Of a stretch of 64,000 nt of DNA, positions 1-8,869 are shown piece after piece; within the stretch, counting starts at the first letter, position 1; each line of letters starts with the position of its first letter. The notes beneath the pieces were generated by a model. The model was given only the letters and a program-made list of their open reading frames with translations. It did not search any database and was not told the origin of the DNA. The position numbers were made by a program, and so were the translations under genes. The stretch comes from CATQHP01 sp965205595 (GTDB lineage: Bacteria > Acidobacteriota > Terriglobia > Bryobacterales > UBA6623). The DNA lies in assembly GCA_965205595.1 (NCBI GenBank), contig CBDBHI010000018.1, positions 62,001 to 126,000 of the forward strand, in the 5' to 3' direction.

Positions 1-1
1 T

Positions 2-490
2 GAACAGGCTTCCGAGGCAGGCGAAATAGCGCCGCACGTGAAGATGCTGGCCGAGCGGTTGGCGCAGGCAATCGCGACTACTCTATCGGAGTTCGAAGAG
101 CATCGAGCTGACGAGATCGAGCAGTCGCGACAGATGGTCGATCGACTGGGCGAACGCCTGACCCAAGCGAGCTTTCGATTCGCAAATATCGAGCGAGAGC
201 TGAAGGTGTTATCAGACGAGATTCAGGTCACGCGCAGCGATGTCGAAAGCCTACGATTGGAATTCGACGCTGCTGATGTAGACGAGGGCACAACGTATGT
301 GGGCTCGGAATCGGTCAGCGAGCTGCGAACGCAAGTAGGCACTCTGGCCGAAAGCGTTCGGGCTACGTTTCAGCGGCTCGACGAACATGCGGAGGTGCTT
401 CACACGATCCGGAAGGGCCCGCAGCGCTCACACACAGGCCAATTCCCAATCAGCGGTAGTGACGCTGATGTGTCCGAACACTCGTTGTAG
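2..490 (+). CDS. Coiled-coil protein, 5' end outside the window
   Basis: The reading frame is open from the window edge, so the gene probably begins further left; an internal GTG at 38 is the first start-like codon but has no convincing ribosome site. The visible 163 residues are rich in Glu, Arg, Ala and Gln, with heptad-like spacing through about residues 20-130, suggesting a long alpha-helical coiled coil. No signal peptide, membrane segment or catalytic motif is visible. The last 25 residues are Ser/Gly-rich and look unstructured. It could be the C-terminal tail of a larger structural, chemotaxis-like or scaffold protein. No family is recognised and no function is assigned. Confidence 0.6.
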   Translation, partial: EQASEAGEIAPHVKMLAERLAQAIATTLSEFEEHRADEIEQSRQMVDRLGERLTQASFRFANIERELKVLSDEIQVTRSDVESLRLEFDAADVDEGTTYVGSESVSELRTQVGTLAESVRATFQRLDEHAEVLHTIRKGPQRSHTGQFPISGSDADVSEHSL

Positions 491-516
491 GCGCAAACTG
501 GCCACGCAGTTTTGTG

Positions 517-846
517 CTAATCCGACGGTTGCGCGGCGGCTTGTTCGGGAGCCTCGAACTCCATTTCGATGCCGCCAAACGTGCCGGCCGCTAGATTGTA
601 GAGCCAACCAATCAAGGCTCCGATCAGGAATCCCATAACTCCGTACATCACTGGAAAGAGAATGATGGCGCCAATGCCGAATAACACCCCGATAAACGCA
701 CCCGCACCCTGTTCAGCGGCGGCCCCGAGCGCCGCGCCAAAAAGCGCTGCGACGGACATGATGGCGCCCACGATCAGTCCTATGCCCCCGTACAGCACGC
801 CAAATAGTTTCGCGACAGACGCGACGCCAACTCTCCGTAGTCTCAA
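517..846 (-). CDS. Small glycine-rich integral membrane protein
   Basis: A 109-residue protein with a short basic N-terminus and two to three hydrophobic, Gly/Ala-rich segments (about residues 12-45, 48-62 and 66-88), then an acidic, Ala/Gln-rich tail facing the other side. The repeated small residues (GxxxG-like spacing) suggest tightly packed helices. It converges with the coiled-coil gene on its left. It resembles short Gly-rich membrane proteins common in Acidobacteriota and Planctomycetota genomes, but I cannot place it in a named family. A transport or scaffold role would be guesswork. Confidence 0.65.
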   Translation of the reverse strand: MRLRRVGVASVAKLFGVLYGGIGLIVGAIMSVAALFGAALGAAAEQGAGAFIGVLFGIGAIILFPVMYGVMGFLIGALIGWLYNLAAGTFGGIEMEFEAPEQAAAQPSD

Positions 847-1013
847 GCACTCTCCTCCTGAGAACCTACTTTAGCTGCTTCCTTCTGAGAATACGGGCGA
901 ATGCTCACTAACCGTCCCCCCAACAACCACATCAAATTCGTAAGGCCTTTCCCTAACCGCAAATTTTTGCTATTCCCGATACGCTTACGGCAGGTCTGTC
1001 CGAACGCAGAGGT

Positions 1014-3695
1014 ATGCGCATATGGTCGTTGTGGTTCGTCGTCATTCTTGCGGTGACGTCCATTGTCGTGTCGAATGTCGTCGAAACGGACGACCGCGGC
1101 CCCGACACGCGCCTGCGGGCGTATCTCGAAGTCTGGGTCGATAACCACGCTGAGACTTCCGCGTCAGTCTATCTGAACTTCGCGCCGGCGTCAGGCGATG
1201 CATCGGAGTTAGGCGCGCTGCTGACTCCACTTAGCGAGTCGTTTGGCTGTGCTTTTGATCCACAGAGTCTCGACAGCGGCACGTGGACGGATCCGGTTGA
1301 CGGCACTGACGGATATTATTTCCATGCGCGCTGCCATGATTCATTCCGGCGCGATGGTCTGACGTTCGCCGGTGCGATCAATCTCATTCCTTTCAAGCAG
1401 GCGGCGGTGGAGTTAGGCGCTGAGGCCGTCGAAATCAGTCTCGGCCACGTTGAGACTCCCTACACCGAGGCGGATGCCGTGTTGGGCGAATTCGACGCCG
1501 GTTGGGGATACGGACACTATCGCTATCTCGGCGAAATAAGCGAGGCACCGGACGAAGTGTCGATGAGCTTCGGTTTTCCCATGCGCGAGATCTTCGAGGC
1601 AGCGCTTGCAACGGTGGCACTCATTCTGTTGCCCGTGGTGGCGCTACTCGGACGAGCTCGTCGCGCAATCGAGCGTTTCGAGGCCGGCGGCAAAGACCAG
1701 TGGTTTCAGCTGCACATGACAAAGGTCTACGTTTCGATTACAACCGTCGCGTTGTGGGCGGGGGTCGTGTGGTACTACCAGTTGGGAATGGCCCTGATTT
1801 TCGCGATCGGCGGAGAGCCTTTCGGCCACGTTTGGTATGACCTCTTGCGCAATAGCGTCTGGGGCGTCGTCCCGGTGATCACAGTCTTGCTTTCGAGCGC
1901 CATTGTTCATCCGGCGGCAACCCGCATTCGAGGTCAACACCTGACGCTGGTTGAGTCGCTGACGCGAACAGCCGGCTCGCTTGGAATGGTGGTATTGCCG
2001 GGCTGTCTCTTGTTCACGGCGTTGAACGCCGTGTTTTCCGAAAATTGGCGGGCATTCGTTCTGCTGTCCGCCGCCGCGTGCAGCATCTTTTTTGTGATCG
2101 CCAAGTGGCTTCGTGATCTGCAGGGCGGTACGCCCCAGCCACTCACGCACGGCGAACTGCGCGACCGAGTGTTCCAGCTCGCGAGGCAGGCCGGCGTCGA
2201 CCTCAGGCAGCTCTTCATCATGACCACCGGCAAAGACCGCATGGCGAATGCCTTTTCCGTCGGGAAACAAGACGTGATGATCACCGACTACCTGATCGAG
2301 AAGCTCAGCAAGCGCGAGGTTGACGCCATTATCGGTCACGAACTTTCCCATCTCAAGGGTGGCCACGATGTCGGGATTTTCACGATCGTTCCCGTGATCG
2401 TGGGGACGATCGGCGTCGTCGTACTCAACTTTATCGAGGGCGTACCCGGCTGGGCGTTTGGCGCGCTGATGGTTGTTGCGACGATGGTGACGCTGGGCGT
2501 GGTGTCGAGGCGATTTGAGCGTGCCGCTGACGCGGGGGCGGTGTCGCTGACGTCTGACGCCGAGGCATTCATCACTGGCCAGATCAAAGTCGCCGCGATG
2601 AACCACCTACCGCTTGAATGGAATGGGGCGGTGCAGGCAGTGATCACCCACCCGTCAACACTGAAGCGCATTGAAGCCGCGGCTAAGCACGCCGGACTGA
2701 CATCCGCTCAGGTTCAAGAGATCATCCGAAAAATGGATGTTGACTCGACCGATCGTTACTCGCTGCCCGCGGACGCCGACTCTCCAGTGAACGTATGGAC
2801 CGCGGACGTGCTGAGCTCGATCGTAATTCGCAAGTCCGCGCTGATGCTCGCGGTGGCCTCGGTGATTGTGGTGACGTTTGCTTGGGCCGCGCAGCAAACT
2901 GCTGATCGCGAGTGGATCCCCGAGTTGCTTGAAATTTCGGGGGTGGTGCTTGCCTGGGGTCTTCTGGCTTTGCTCGACAAGTGGAGCCCTCTGACCGGCG
3001 TTCGAAGGATTCTCGAACGGTTGCGACTGAAGATCGAGCATGAGGGCTACCCCGTATCGCAGTGGCCGGCGGTTTCGGTCGGGTTTGCACCCGGTTCGGG
3101 CCTACGCTTGTTTCACGGCAGCAGCTACTGGGATATCGGCTACGTCGTTCCGAGCGAAGACCGCTTGAGCTTCGTCGGCGAGTCGGTGGCGTTTTCTCTC
3201 AAGCGCGATCAGATTGTCGGAATCGATTTCGTATCGCACGTTCCGCCGGTCTGGCCCGACAAGGTGACTCTTATTCGCTGGAAGGACGACCGGCTTGGAC
3301 GCAGTGGCGCTTTCCAAGTTGGCTATCTTTCGCAGCGCGCGTTGTTCGAGCTCTTTAGGCCCACCGACCCGCTGCGCCAGGCGCTGAACGATTGGGAGCA
3401 GCGGGTGGCTGTCAGTGCGACTCCCGCGGCGCTCGAATCGTTGACGTCGCCGGCCCTGCCCGACGTCACGTCAGAACCGGTTTCAAAGATGGCTTCATCG
3501 CAGACGATTCTTGGCGCCGTGATGCTTGGAGGCGTCGCTGCGCTGGTGCTCGGTCTATTGGCGGGGTTGCCGTTTGATCCCTTCGCCGAGGATCGCAGCG
3601 GCCTGGCCGTGATGATGATGGGAATGGCCTCGTACGCCCTACTGGTTTGGCCCTACTATCGCCGTTACCGCGCCGATGACAGCAAGCAGCGGTAA
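1014..3695 (+). CDS. M48-family membrane zinc metallopeptidase
   Basis: An 893-residue membrane protein. After an N-terminal membrane anchor (about residues 5-22) comes an extracytoplasmic region (about 30-190), several membrane spans (about 190-370), and an M48 peptidase core with the zinc motif HELSH at residues 442-446 and the third ligand in an ExxxD motif (E502 to D506). Further membrane spans and a soluble domain follow, and two spans lie near the C-terminus. M48 enzymes (HtpX, Ste24) clip membrane or prenylated proteins and take part in envelope quality control. This one is far longer than HtpX (about 290) or Ste24 (about 430) because of the added N- and C-terminal domains, whose role is unknown. 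The ATG at 1014 follows a GCAGAGGT ribosome site. It stands alone, divergent from the small membrane gene to its left. Confidence 0.85.
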   Translation: MRIWSLWFVVILAVTSIVVSNVVETDDRGPDTRLRAYLEVWVDNHAETSASVYLNFAPASGDASELGALLTPLSESFGCAFDPQSLDSGTWTDPVDGTDGYYFHARCHDSFRRDGLTFAGAINLIPFKQAAVELGAEAVEISLGHVETPYTEADAVLGEFDAGWGYGHYRYLGEISEAPDEVSMSFGFPMREIFEAALATVALILLPVVALLGRARRAIERFEAGGKDQWFQLHMTKVYVSITTVALWAGVVWYYQLGMALIFAIGGEPFGHVWYDLLRNSVWGVVPVITVLLSSAIVHPAATRIRGQHLTLVESLTRTAGSLGMVVLPGCLLFTALNAVFSENWRAFVLLSAAACSIFFVIAKWLRDLQGGTPQPLTHGELRDRVFQLARQAGVDLRQLFIMTTGKDRMANAFSVGKQDVMITDYLIEKLSKREVDAIIGHELSHLKGGHDVGIFTIVPVIVGTIGVVVLNFIEGVPGWAFGALMVVATMVTLGVVSRRFERAADAGAVSLTSDAEAFITGQIKVAAMNHLPLEWNGAVQAVITHPSTLKRIEAAAKHAGLTSAQVQEIIRKMDVDSTDRYSLPADADSPVNVWTADVLSSIVIRKSALMLAVASVIVVTFAWAAQQTADREWIPELLEISGVVLAWGLLALLDKWSPLTGVRRILERLRLKIEHEGYPVSQWPAVSVGFAPGSGLRLFHGSSYWDIGYVVPSEDRLSFVGESVAFSLKRDQIVGIDFVSHVPPVWPDKVTLIRWKDDRLGRSGAFQVGYLSQRALFELFRPTDPLRQALNDWEQRVAVSATPAALESLTSPALPDVTSEPVSKMASSQTILGAVMLGGVAALVLGLLAGLPFDPFAEDRSGLAVMMMGMASYALLVWPYYRRYRADDSKQR

Positions 3696-3826
3696 GGCGC
3701 CTATCCCGAACTTCTCACCACATGGCGAGCAAGAGTGCGTGAAAGGTGCGACCTGTCGCACGCTAAAAGGGGTCGGGTGGAGTTTTCACACATACTCTGA
3801 CGCGCGCGAGTGGAGTTCCATACATC

Positions 3827-3858
3827 AAAAAAATCTGGGGCCGCCGCTTGGCAACCCC
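3827..3858 (-). terminator. Intrinsic terminator of groES-groEL
   Basis: Read on the minus strand, a nine-pair stem (3837-3845 with 3850-3858, two G-U pairs) with a four-base loop is followed by AGA and seven T residues (3827-3833). It lies 28 bases after the groEL stop and is a textbook rho-independent terminator. Confidence 0.8.
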
Positions 3859-3886
3859 GGAAAGTTATCGGTTTTTATGTCAGCAA

Positions 3887-5506
3887 TTAGAAGTCGTGGT
3901 CGCCGCCACCGCCCGCGCGGGCTTCGTTCTTCTCATCGACCTCATGAACCGACGCCTCGGTCGTGAGCATCAAGCCGGCGATTGAAGCTGCATTCTGCAA
4001 CGCCGTGCGCGTGACCTTCGCGGGGTCAATGACGCCCGCCTCGATCAGGTCGCAGTACTCGTCGCTCTGCGCGTTGTAGCCGTGCGAGCCCTCGCTTTCG
4101 CGGACTCGTTCGCACACGATGGCACCCTCTTGGCCCGCGTTCTGGGCGATCCAACGTAGCGGCGACTCGAGCGCCGTCTTGACGATGTTGACGCCGGTTT
4201 GCTCGTCTTCATCATCAAGCTTGAGGTCGGCGAGTGTCGCGGCAGCGCGCACTAGTGTAACGCCGCCGCCGGGAACAATGCCTTCCTCAACGGCCGCGCG
4301 AGTGGCGTGCATGGCGTCCTCAACACGAGCCTTCTTTTCTTTCATTTCGGTCTCGGTTGCGGCGCCGACTCTTATGACGGCTACGCCACCGACGAGCTTG
4401 GCGAGACGCTCTTGGAGCTTCTCGCGATCGTAGTCGGACGTGGTTTCTTCGACCTGTGCGCGAAGCTGTTTGACGCGGCCCTCGATGGCCTCTTTTCCGC
4501 CCGCCCCTTCGACGATTGTGGTGTTGTCTTTATCGATCACGATACGGGCAGCACTGCCGAGGTCTTCCATCTGGACGCCGTCGAGCTTAATACCCGTCTC
4601 TTCGAAAATTGCTTGTCCACCAGTAAGAATCGCGACGTCCTCGAGCATCGCCTTGCGACGGTCGCCAAACCCCGGCGCCTTCACGGCGGCGACGTTCAAG
4701 GTTCCGCGAAGCTTGTTGACGACCAGCGTTGCCAGGGCTTCGCCCTCAACATCTTCGGCAATGATCAGCAGCGGCTGTCCGGAGCGCGAGGTTGCCTCGA
4801 GCAGCGGCAGCATGTCTTTCATGTTGCTGAGCTTCTTCTCGTGGATCAGGATCACGGCGTTCTCGAGAACGCACTCCATCGAATCCTGGTCGGTCACGAA
4901 ATAGGGTGATAAGTAACCGCGGTCGAATTGCATGCCTTCGACGACATCGAGTTCGGTCGCCATCGACTTGCCTTCTTCAACGGTAATGACGCCGTCTTTG
5001 CCGACCTTCTCCATGGCCTCGGCTATAATGTCGCCGATCGCCTGGTCGCTGTTAGCCGAGATGGAAGCGACTTGCGAAACAGCTTGGCCCTCAACCGGGC
5101 GTGCAAGTTCGCTGATGGCCTCGGCCACCTTTGCGGTTGCCGCGTCGATGCCGCGTTTGATCGACATCGGGTTCGCTCCGGCGGCAACGCTCTTTACGCC
5201 GCCTCCGAAAATGGCTTGTGCGAGTATGGTTGCGGTGGTGGTGCCGTCGCCGGCGTCGTCGGACGTCTTTGATGCGACTTCACGCACCATTTGCGCGCCC
5301 ATGTTTTCGATCTTATCTTCGAGTTCGACTTCTTTCGCGACAGTGACGCCGTCTTTCGTGACGGTCGGCCCACCGAATTTTTTCTCGAGGACAACGTTGC
5401 GGCCCTTGGGGCCAAGTGTAACTTTTACAGTGTTGGCGAGCTTGTTGACGCCGGCCAAGATGCCTTGGCGCGAGTCTTCGCCGAATACGATTGTTTTACC
5501 TGCCAT
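3887..5506 (-). CDS. groEL: Chaperonin GroEL (Hsp60)
   Basis: A 539-residue chaperonin subunit that forms the double heptameric ring and folds client proteins in the cytoplasm with GroES and ATP. The N-terminal equatorial domain carries the ATP-binding signature GDGTTTAT (about residues 86-93); the apical and intermediate domains follow in order. Length matches the family. The C-terminus ends in an Ala/Gly-rich stretch and DHDF instead of the usual Gly-Gly-Met tail. It lies 18 bases after groES in one operon, with a strong terminator downstream. A GAGGAGGC-type ribosome site precedes the ATG. Confidence 0.98.
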   Translation of the reverse strand: MAGKTIVFGEDSRQGILAGVNKLANTVKVTLGPKGRNVVLEKKFGGPTVTKDGVTVAKEVELEDKIENMGAQMVREVASKTSDDAGDGTTTATILAQAIFGGGVKSVAAGANPMSIKRGIDAATAKVAEAISELARPVEGQAVSQVASISANSDQAIGDIIAEAMEKVGKDGVITVEEGKSMATELDVVEGMQFDRGYLSPYFVTDQDSMECVLENAVILIHEKKLSNMKDMLPLLEATSRSGQPLLIIAEDVEGEALATLVVNKLRGTLNVAAVKAPGFGDRRKAMLEDVAILTGGQAIFEETGIKLDGVQMEDLGSAARIVIDKDNTTIVEGAGGKEAIEGRVKQLRAQVEETTSDYDREKLQERLAKLVGGVAVIRVGAATETEMKEKKARVEDAMHATRAAVEEGIVPGGGVTLVRAAATLADLKLDDEDEQTGVNIVKTALESPLRWIAQNAGQEGAIVCERVRESEGSHGYNAQSDEYCDLIEAGVIDPAKVTRTALQNAASIAGLMLTTEASVHEVDEKNEARAGGGGDHDF

Positions 5507-5524
5507 GATTTCTTGCCTCCTCGG

Positions 5525-5815
5525 CTAACATTCGACGACACCGAGGATCTCGTCCTCGGTCATGATGACGTAGTCGTTTCCGTCGACCGTTACGTCGTTA
5601 CCGGAGTACTTTCCGACGAGGATGGTGTCGCCGACCTTGACGTCGAGTGGGACAACATCACCATCATCATTCTTGGTGCCAGGGCCGACGGCGATGATCT
5701 TCGCCGACTGGCCTTTTTCTTTCGCGGAATCGGGAATGATGATACCCCCCGATGCTTGCTCTCCTTCTTCAACTCGCTCAACAACAACCCGATTACCTAG
5801 GGGTCGAAGCGCCAT
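5525..5815 (-). CDS. groES: Co-chaperonin GroES (Hsp10)
   Basis: A 96-residue co-chaperonin, the heptameric lid of GroEL. The family features are present: the N-terminal RPLGNRVVVERVEE strand, the mobile loop with GGIIIPDSA, and the C-terminal Glu/Asp-rich strand ending in LGVVE. It is first in the groES-groEL operon, with a strong AGAAGGAGA ribosome site before the ATG. The 260 bases upstream show no CIRCE palindrome and no convincing sigma-32 promoter, so the mode of heat control is not visible. Confidence 0.97.
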   Translation of the reverse strand: MALRPLGNRVVVERVEEGEQASGGIIIPDSAKEKGQSAKIIAVGPGTKNDDGDVVPLDVKVGDTILVGKYSGNDVTVDGNDYVIMTEDEILGVVEC

Positions 5816-6076
5816 GGTGTTTTTCTCCTTCTGTTTGGGATCGCCTTTGCGAACGAACGGCGAACCGCTCGCTCGTCGCGGGCCTTCAATAAAACTCGTG
5901 TGTATACCCCCCGGAGAGAGGCGGCAGATTTAGAGACACTTACGCCTGCCGCGATTCGGTCTTGGGGTTGGCTGCGGGCCGGAGCCCGAACTTTCTATTA
6001 TGACTGAGGCGCGGCCCGCACTCAAGGATGTTTTTGGGGGATCAGCGCACCGTACCCAAAGGATCTGATTCTGTCA

Positions 6077-6607
6077 CTACTCCGCTGTAAGCCGTGACAC
6101 AATCTCCGCCACGGCATCATCGGCCCGCTGCTGAATCTCTTCCGGCGTTTGATCTTGAATCGGGTGGGGAACATACACTGCATCGAAGTCAGCCCTACCG
6201 AGCCCAGCCGCCTGCGCCCGAGCCGCTGTCCGAAACGTATGTGTTGCAACTGGAACGGCTGGAATCCCCATCGCCTCAAGCGCCGTCGAATCGTGCAAAC
6301 TGCACGTGGTGCACGAGCCTCAATCGGCAAGCGCCTCGATCGCCGCGTGGACTTGCGCGTCGCGTATCTTCGCTAGAACATCGTCCGGCGCCGGCTTTGC
6401 GAATGTCGGTTTCGCAATACGCAGAATGTTCGCGACGCCGTAGCGATCCGTCAGCAGCGTTTCGAGCCGGTCGAAAAAAACCGAGCCCCCGGGCTTGCTA
6501 ATGTCGAGCAGAGCCAGGCTCTTGCCTTCTAGCGTGTCGAGACGCGGAGCCGGGGTTGCGTTCTCGTGAACGCGCTCATCGAGGGGATTCACAAGCACTG
6601 TGGACAT
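6077..6607 (-). CDS. UGSC-family selenoprotein (Sec96)
   Basis: A 176-residue protein read through one in-frame TGA. The frame from the ATG at 6607 (preceded by AAAGGAGC) runs to a TGA at 6320-6322 and continues in the same frame to the stop at 6077. Around the TGA the translation is ALAD-U-GSCTTC, the U-G-S-C motif that names the UGSC family, where members have selenocysteine or cysteine at the first position. A hairpin fitting a bacterial SECIS lies six bases after the TGA. Motif and family are established knowledge; insertion of selenocysteine here is inference, since selA, selB, selC and selD lie outside the window. A redox role through the U/C-G-S-C-T-T-C cluster is likely; the substrate is unknown. 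It is the last gene of an operon with a thioredoxin-fold fusion protein 16 bases upstream. An automatic caller would split it into two false genes. Confidence 0.87.
6291..6322 (-). promoter_or_regulatory. UGA codon with bacterial SECIS-like hairpin
   Basis: On the minus strand the TGA (6322-6320) is followed after three bases (GGC) by a perfect seven-pair stem, TCGTGCA (6316-6310) with TGCACGA (6297-6291), closing a 12-base loop that contains G and T. Bacterial SECIS elements lie in the coding sequence directly after the UGA, are small, and present G/U in the loop to SelB. Size and spacing fit, but no folding energy was computed. Confidence 0.65.
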
Positions 6608-6623
6608 CGCGTTTGCTCCTTTT

Positions 6624-8195
6624 TTATTCGCTGTTGATCGGATAGCAGACCATCTGGCTGCCGCGTTTGCCTGGTTGCCACGAGCCGAGAACGGCGGAAA
6701 ACTTTCCCGCCGGCCCCCCGGCGACGACCACGCGAATCGACTCCGGATTCCTGAACTTGCGATAGCACCGCACTCCACGAACGAGGCACTCCTCATAGTG
6801 GTCCGTTAGCTGCGTGCCTTCGCCGTCGTCATCGTACTCAGAAAGTGGAATAGCGGTGTTCTCGAAGAGGTACTCAATAACATCCTGCTTTGAAAAACCG
6901 TTGTGCCGTAGGGTCGCCACGTGCTCCGGGCCGACGACTACCAACGCTTCATGCTTGCGGCACGTCCGATGACTCCAAAGATTTGCGAGCACCGGACAGA
7001 ACGCTCGCAAAAGCACCTCTGCGCCGCGGGCTTTGTGCTCACTGACGCCGCGCGGAGGCTCGCAACAGTAGAGCGTCAGGGCGCTACGACTGCTGTCGAC
7101 ACCAAAGTTTTCGCACAACGGTTCCCACGGACTAACTTCTTCGTTTTCCGCAATGACGAAGCTGAACTTGCCTGCGTTGCCCAGCGTCGACATGTCAATC
7201 TCGCCTGGGTTGGCGCCGCCAAGGTTTCTCAATATAAGTTGCAGTGCGCGCCCAAGCGTCGAATTCGCTCGCGCGACGTTCGAGAAAACATTACTCCCTG
7301 ACGCGAAGCCGAGTTGCCGGCGGACCGGGCCGTTGACGATGACCAACGGCGCGGCGAAGTGAGTCGTCCCCTGCACGCCGTGGATGTCGAGGCGCTCATC
7401 GCAAACTGCGCGGACTAACGGAATTAGCACGCGCATCATTTCGGGCTTGCAGCCGGCCATCACAGCGTTGGCCGCAATTTTCTCAACCGTCGCCGCGCCG
7501 AAGCTCGGCGGCACATGTGCGATGATTTCCTCCGGCTCAAGGTCAGTTGCCGCGAGCATTCGCTCGACTCGCTGCACCGTTGGCGGTACGACGGGCAAAG
7601 GGTCGCCAAAGCCGTGCTCATAGCAGTATTCGTAGGGATCGTCGGAATCAGAAAGTTCGACGCGGCCGGCGCGCGCTCCGCGCTTCACGTAAACGTTTAC
7701 TGTCGCGGTGCCAGCGTCGGCGGAATCGGGCTCGAGGTGGCGCGACGTGCAGCCGGGCTTCGATTCCGGGTTGCCGTCATGCGGACCTGCCGGTTCGACA
7801 ACCTCCGTGCCCGTAAACTCGCAAAGCTGGCGCGCGATTCGGTTTAGCTCGGCCTTGTCGAAGGCGGTCGACGTGGCGACGATGCGGCTGCCGCTGTCGA
7901 CCAAGAAAAGCGTTGGAACAGCAAGCGGATCGTAGGCGCGGCTGGCGACTAGTCCACGATCCATATGGATCGGTATTTCGATCGGAAGCGACTTGGCTAA
8001 TTCTTCAGTCGCACAATCAGAGTCTTGCGAAACGGCCACGACGTTGGCGCTGTCTCCGACCGCGTCCGACAGTTTGTTGAGATACGGCAGCGTGAGCCGG
8101 CAGGTCGGGCAGTCTGTCTCGAAAAACGCAAGCAGCGTCGGGCGCGAGAATTCAAGCCCCTCAATCGCCGGCGCTTCGACTCCGGTTTCGAGCAT
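6624..8195 (-). CDS. Thioredoxin-fold protein fused to a large conserved domain, UGSC partner
   Basis: A 523-residue cytoplasmic protein with two parts. Residues 1-130 form a TlpA/thioredoxin-like domain with the active-site pair in DCPTCR (about residues 33-36) and the cis-proline segment near VPTLFLVD. After a Ser/Asp-rich linker (about 135-185), residues 190-523 form a second domain beginning with a GDPLPVVPPT motif, rich in Cys, that I know only as a conserved uncharacterised domain. No signal peptide is present. The stop lies 16 bases before the selenoprotein, and the start lies three bases after the DinB-like gene, so the three are co-transcribed. The CxxC domain could reduce the selenoprotein or be its redox partner; this is inference from context. 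Confidence 0.75.
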   Translation of the reverse strand: MLETGVEAPAIEGLEFSRPTLLAFFETDCPTCRLTLPYLNKLSDAVGDSANVVAVSQDSDCATEELAKSLPIEIPIHMDRGLVASRAYDPLAVPTLFLVDSGSRIVATSTAFDKAELNRIARQLCEFTGTEVVEPAGPHDGNPESKPGCTSRHLEPDSADAGTATVNVYVKRGARAGRVELSDSDDPYEYCYEHGFGDPLPVVPPTVQRVERMLAATDLEPEEIIAHVPPSFGAATVEKIAANAVMAGCKPEMMRVLIPLVRAVCDERLDIHGVQGTTHFAAPLVIVNGPVRRQLGFASGSNVFSNVARANSTLGRALQLILRNLGGANPGEIDMSTLGNAGKFSFVIAENEEVSPWEPLCENFGVDSSRSALTLYCCEPPRGVSEHKARGAEVLLRAFCPVLANLWSHRTCRKHEALVVVGPEHVATLRHNGFSKQDVIEYLFENTAIPLSEYDDDGEGTQLTDHYEECLVRGVRCYRKFRNPESIRVVVAGGPAGKFSAVLGSWQPGKRGSQMVCYPINSE

Positions 8196-8198
8196 CGG

Positions 8199-8762
8199 TT
8201 AAGCCTCCCCGTTCGGAGGAAATCGCCAGGCCGGCGGCGGGGTGTTTTTCAAGCGCAAGTAGGCGACGATTTGTCCGCGATGATGCGCCGTGTGCATATA
8301 CCCGCGCAGGAATATGTCTTGCGCAGTATGGACATTGTTAGGGTTGTTGAACGCAACGTCGCGCCGCATGAAGTCTGCTTCGGTGAGATTTTCGAGGATG
8401 CCACGCGAGTACTCGAAACTTTGCTCGACAAATTCGCGCACATTCGTTTTGGTAAGTCCACCCACGGGCTGGGTCGGTGGCTTGGGGCCCTTTTTGAAGC
8501 TCGAAAAGTAACCCACGTTGCCTCGAGCGAAGTGGACGAGCTGTTCGGCGAACGTCCGTTGCTCGTCCGTGGGCCGGAACCCGAAATGCTCCGCCGGCAT
8601 CGCGTCGACGCAATCGAGCGAATACTCGGCGGTACTCTTCCAATGGGCGACAAAGTCATTTTTGAGCCGCTCCGCGAAACTGTTTTTCCAGCCGGAAGCA
8701 GCTAGTGATGCGGCTGGAGCGCCGCCGGCGGCGAGTGTGGCAATGATCTTTCTACGTGTCAC
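8199..8762 (-). CDS. DinB/YfiT-fold protein, probably exported
   Basis: A 187-residue protein if translation starts at the GTG at 8762, giving an N-terminus MTRRKIIATLAAGG with twin arginines and a hydrophobic stretch, like a Tat or weak signal sequence; a longer frame to 8831 is less likely. The body is the four-helix DinB fold, with the metal-binding histidines seen in ELVHFARG-type (about residue 78) and the C-terminal MHTAHHRGQ motif (about 155-163). DinB-fold proteins include thiol transferases dependent on bacillithiol or mycothiol and stress proteins. It is the first gene of the operon with the thioredoxin-fold protein and the UGSC selenoprotein, which suggests thiol or metal chemistry. 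Confidence 0.75.
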   Translation of the reverse strand: MTRRKIIATLAAGGAPAASLAASGWKNSFAERLKNDFVAHWKSTAEYSLDCVDAMPAEHFGFRPTDEQRTFAEQLVHFARGNVGYFSSFKKGPKPPTQPVGGLTKTNVREFVEQSFEYSRGILENLTEADFMRRDVAFNNPNNVHTAQDIFLRGYMHTAHHRGQIVAYLRLKNTPPPAWRFPPNGEA

Positions 8763-8869
8763 GGTCGGCTTCGATTCTACACCCGACTCGCGGCTGCAAT
8801 CGATTCGTTGAATAACACCCGAACCCCGCAACCGTCTTTCGAGGCGCTGACCGGCGTCGGCAAATCACT

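Noticed and set aside
1644..2606. Long open frame opposite the M48 gene
   Set aside because: It lies wholly antisense to a gene with a clear zinc site, and its product is basic and without recognisable motifs.
4307..4909. Open frames opposite groEL
   Set aside because: Antisense shadow of a highly conserved gene.
5816..5960. Possible CIRCE operator or heat-shock promoter before groES
   Set aside because: No TTAGCACTC-N9-GAGTGCTAA inverted repeat, and no clear -35/-10 pair around the TATACAC word.
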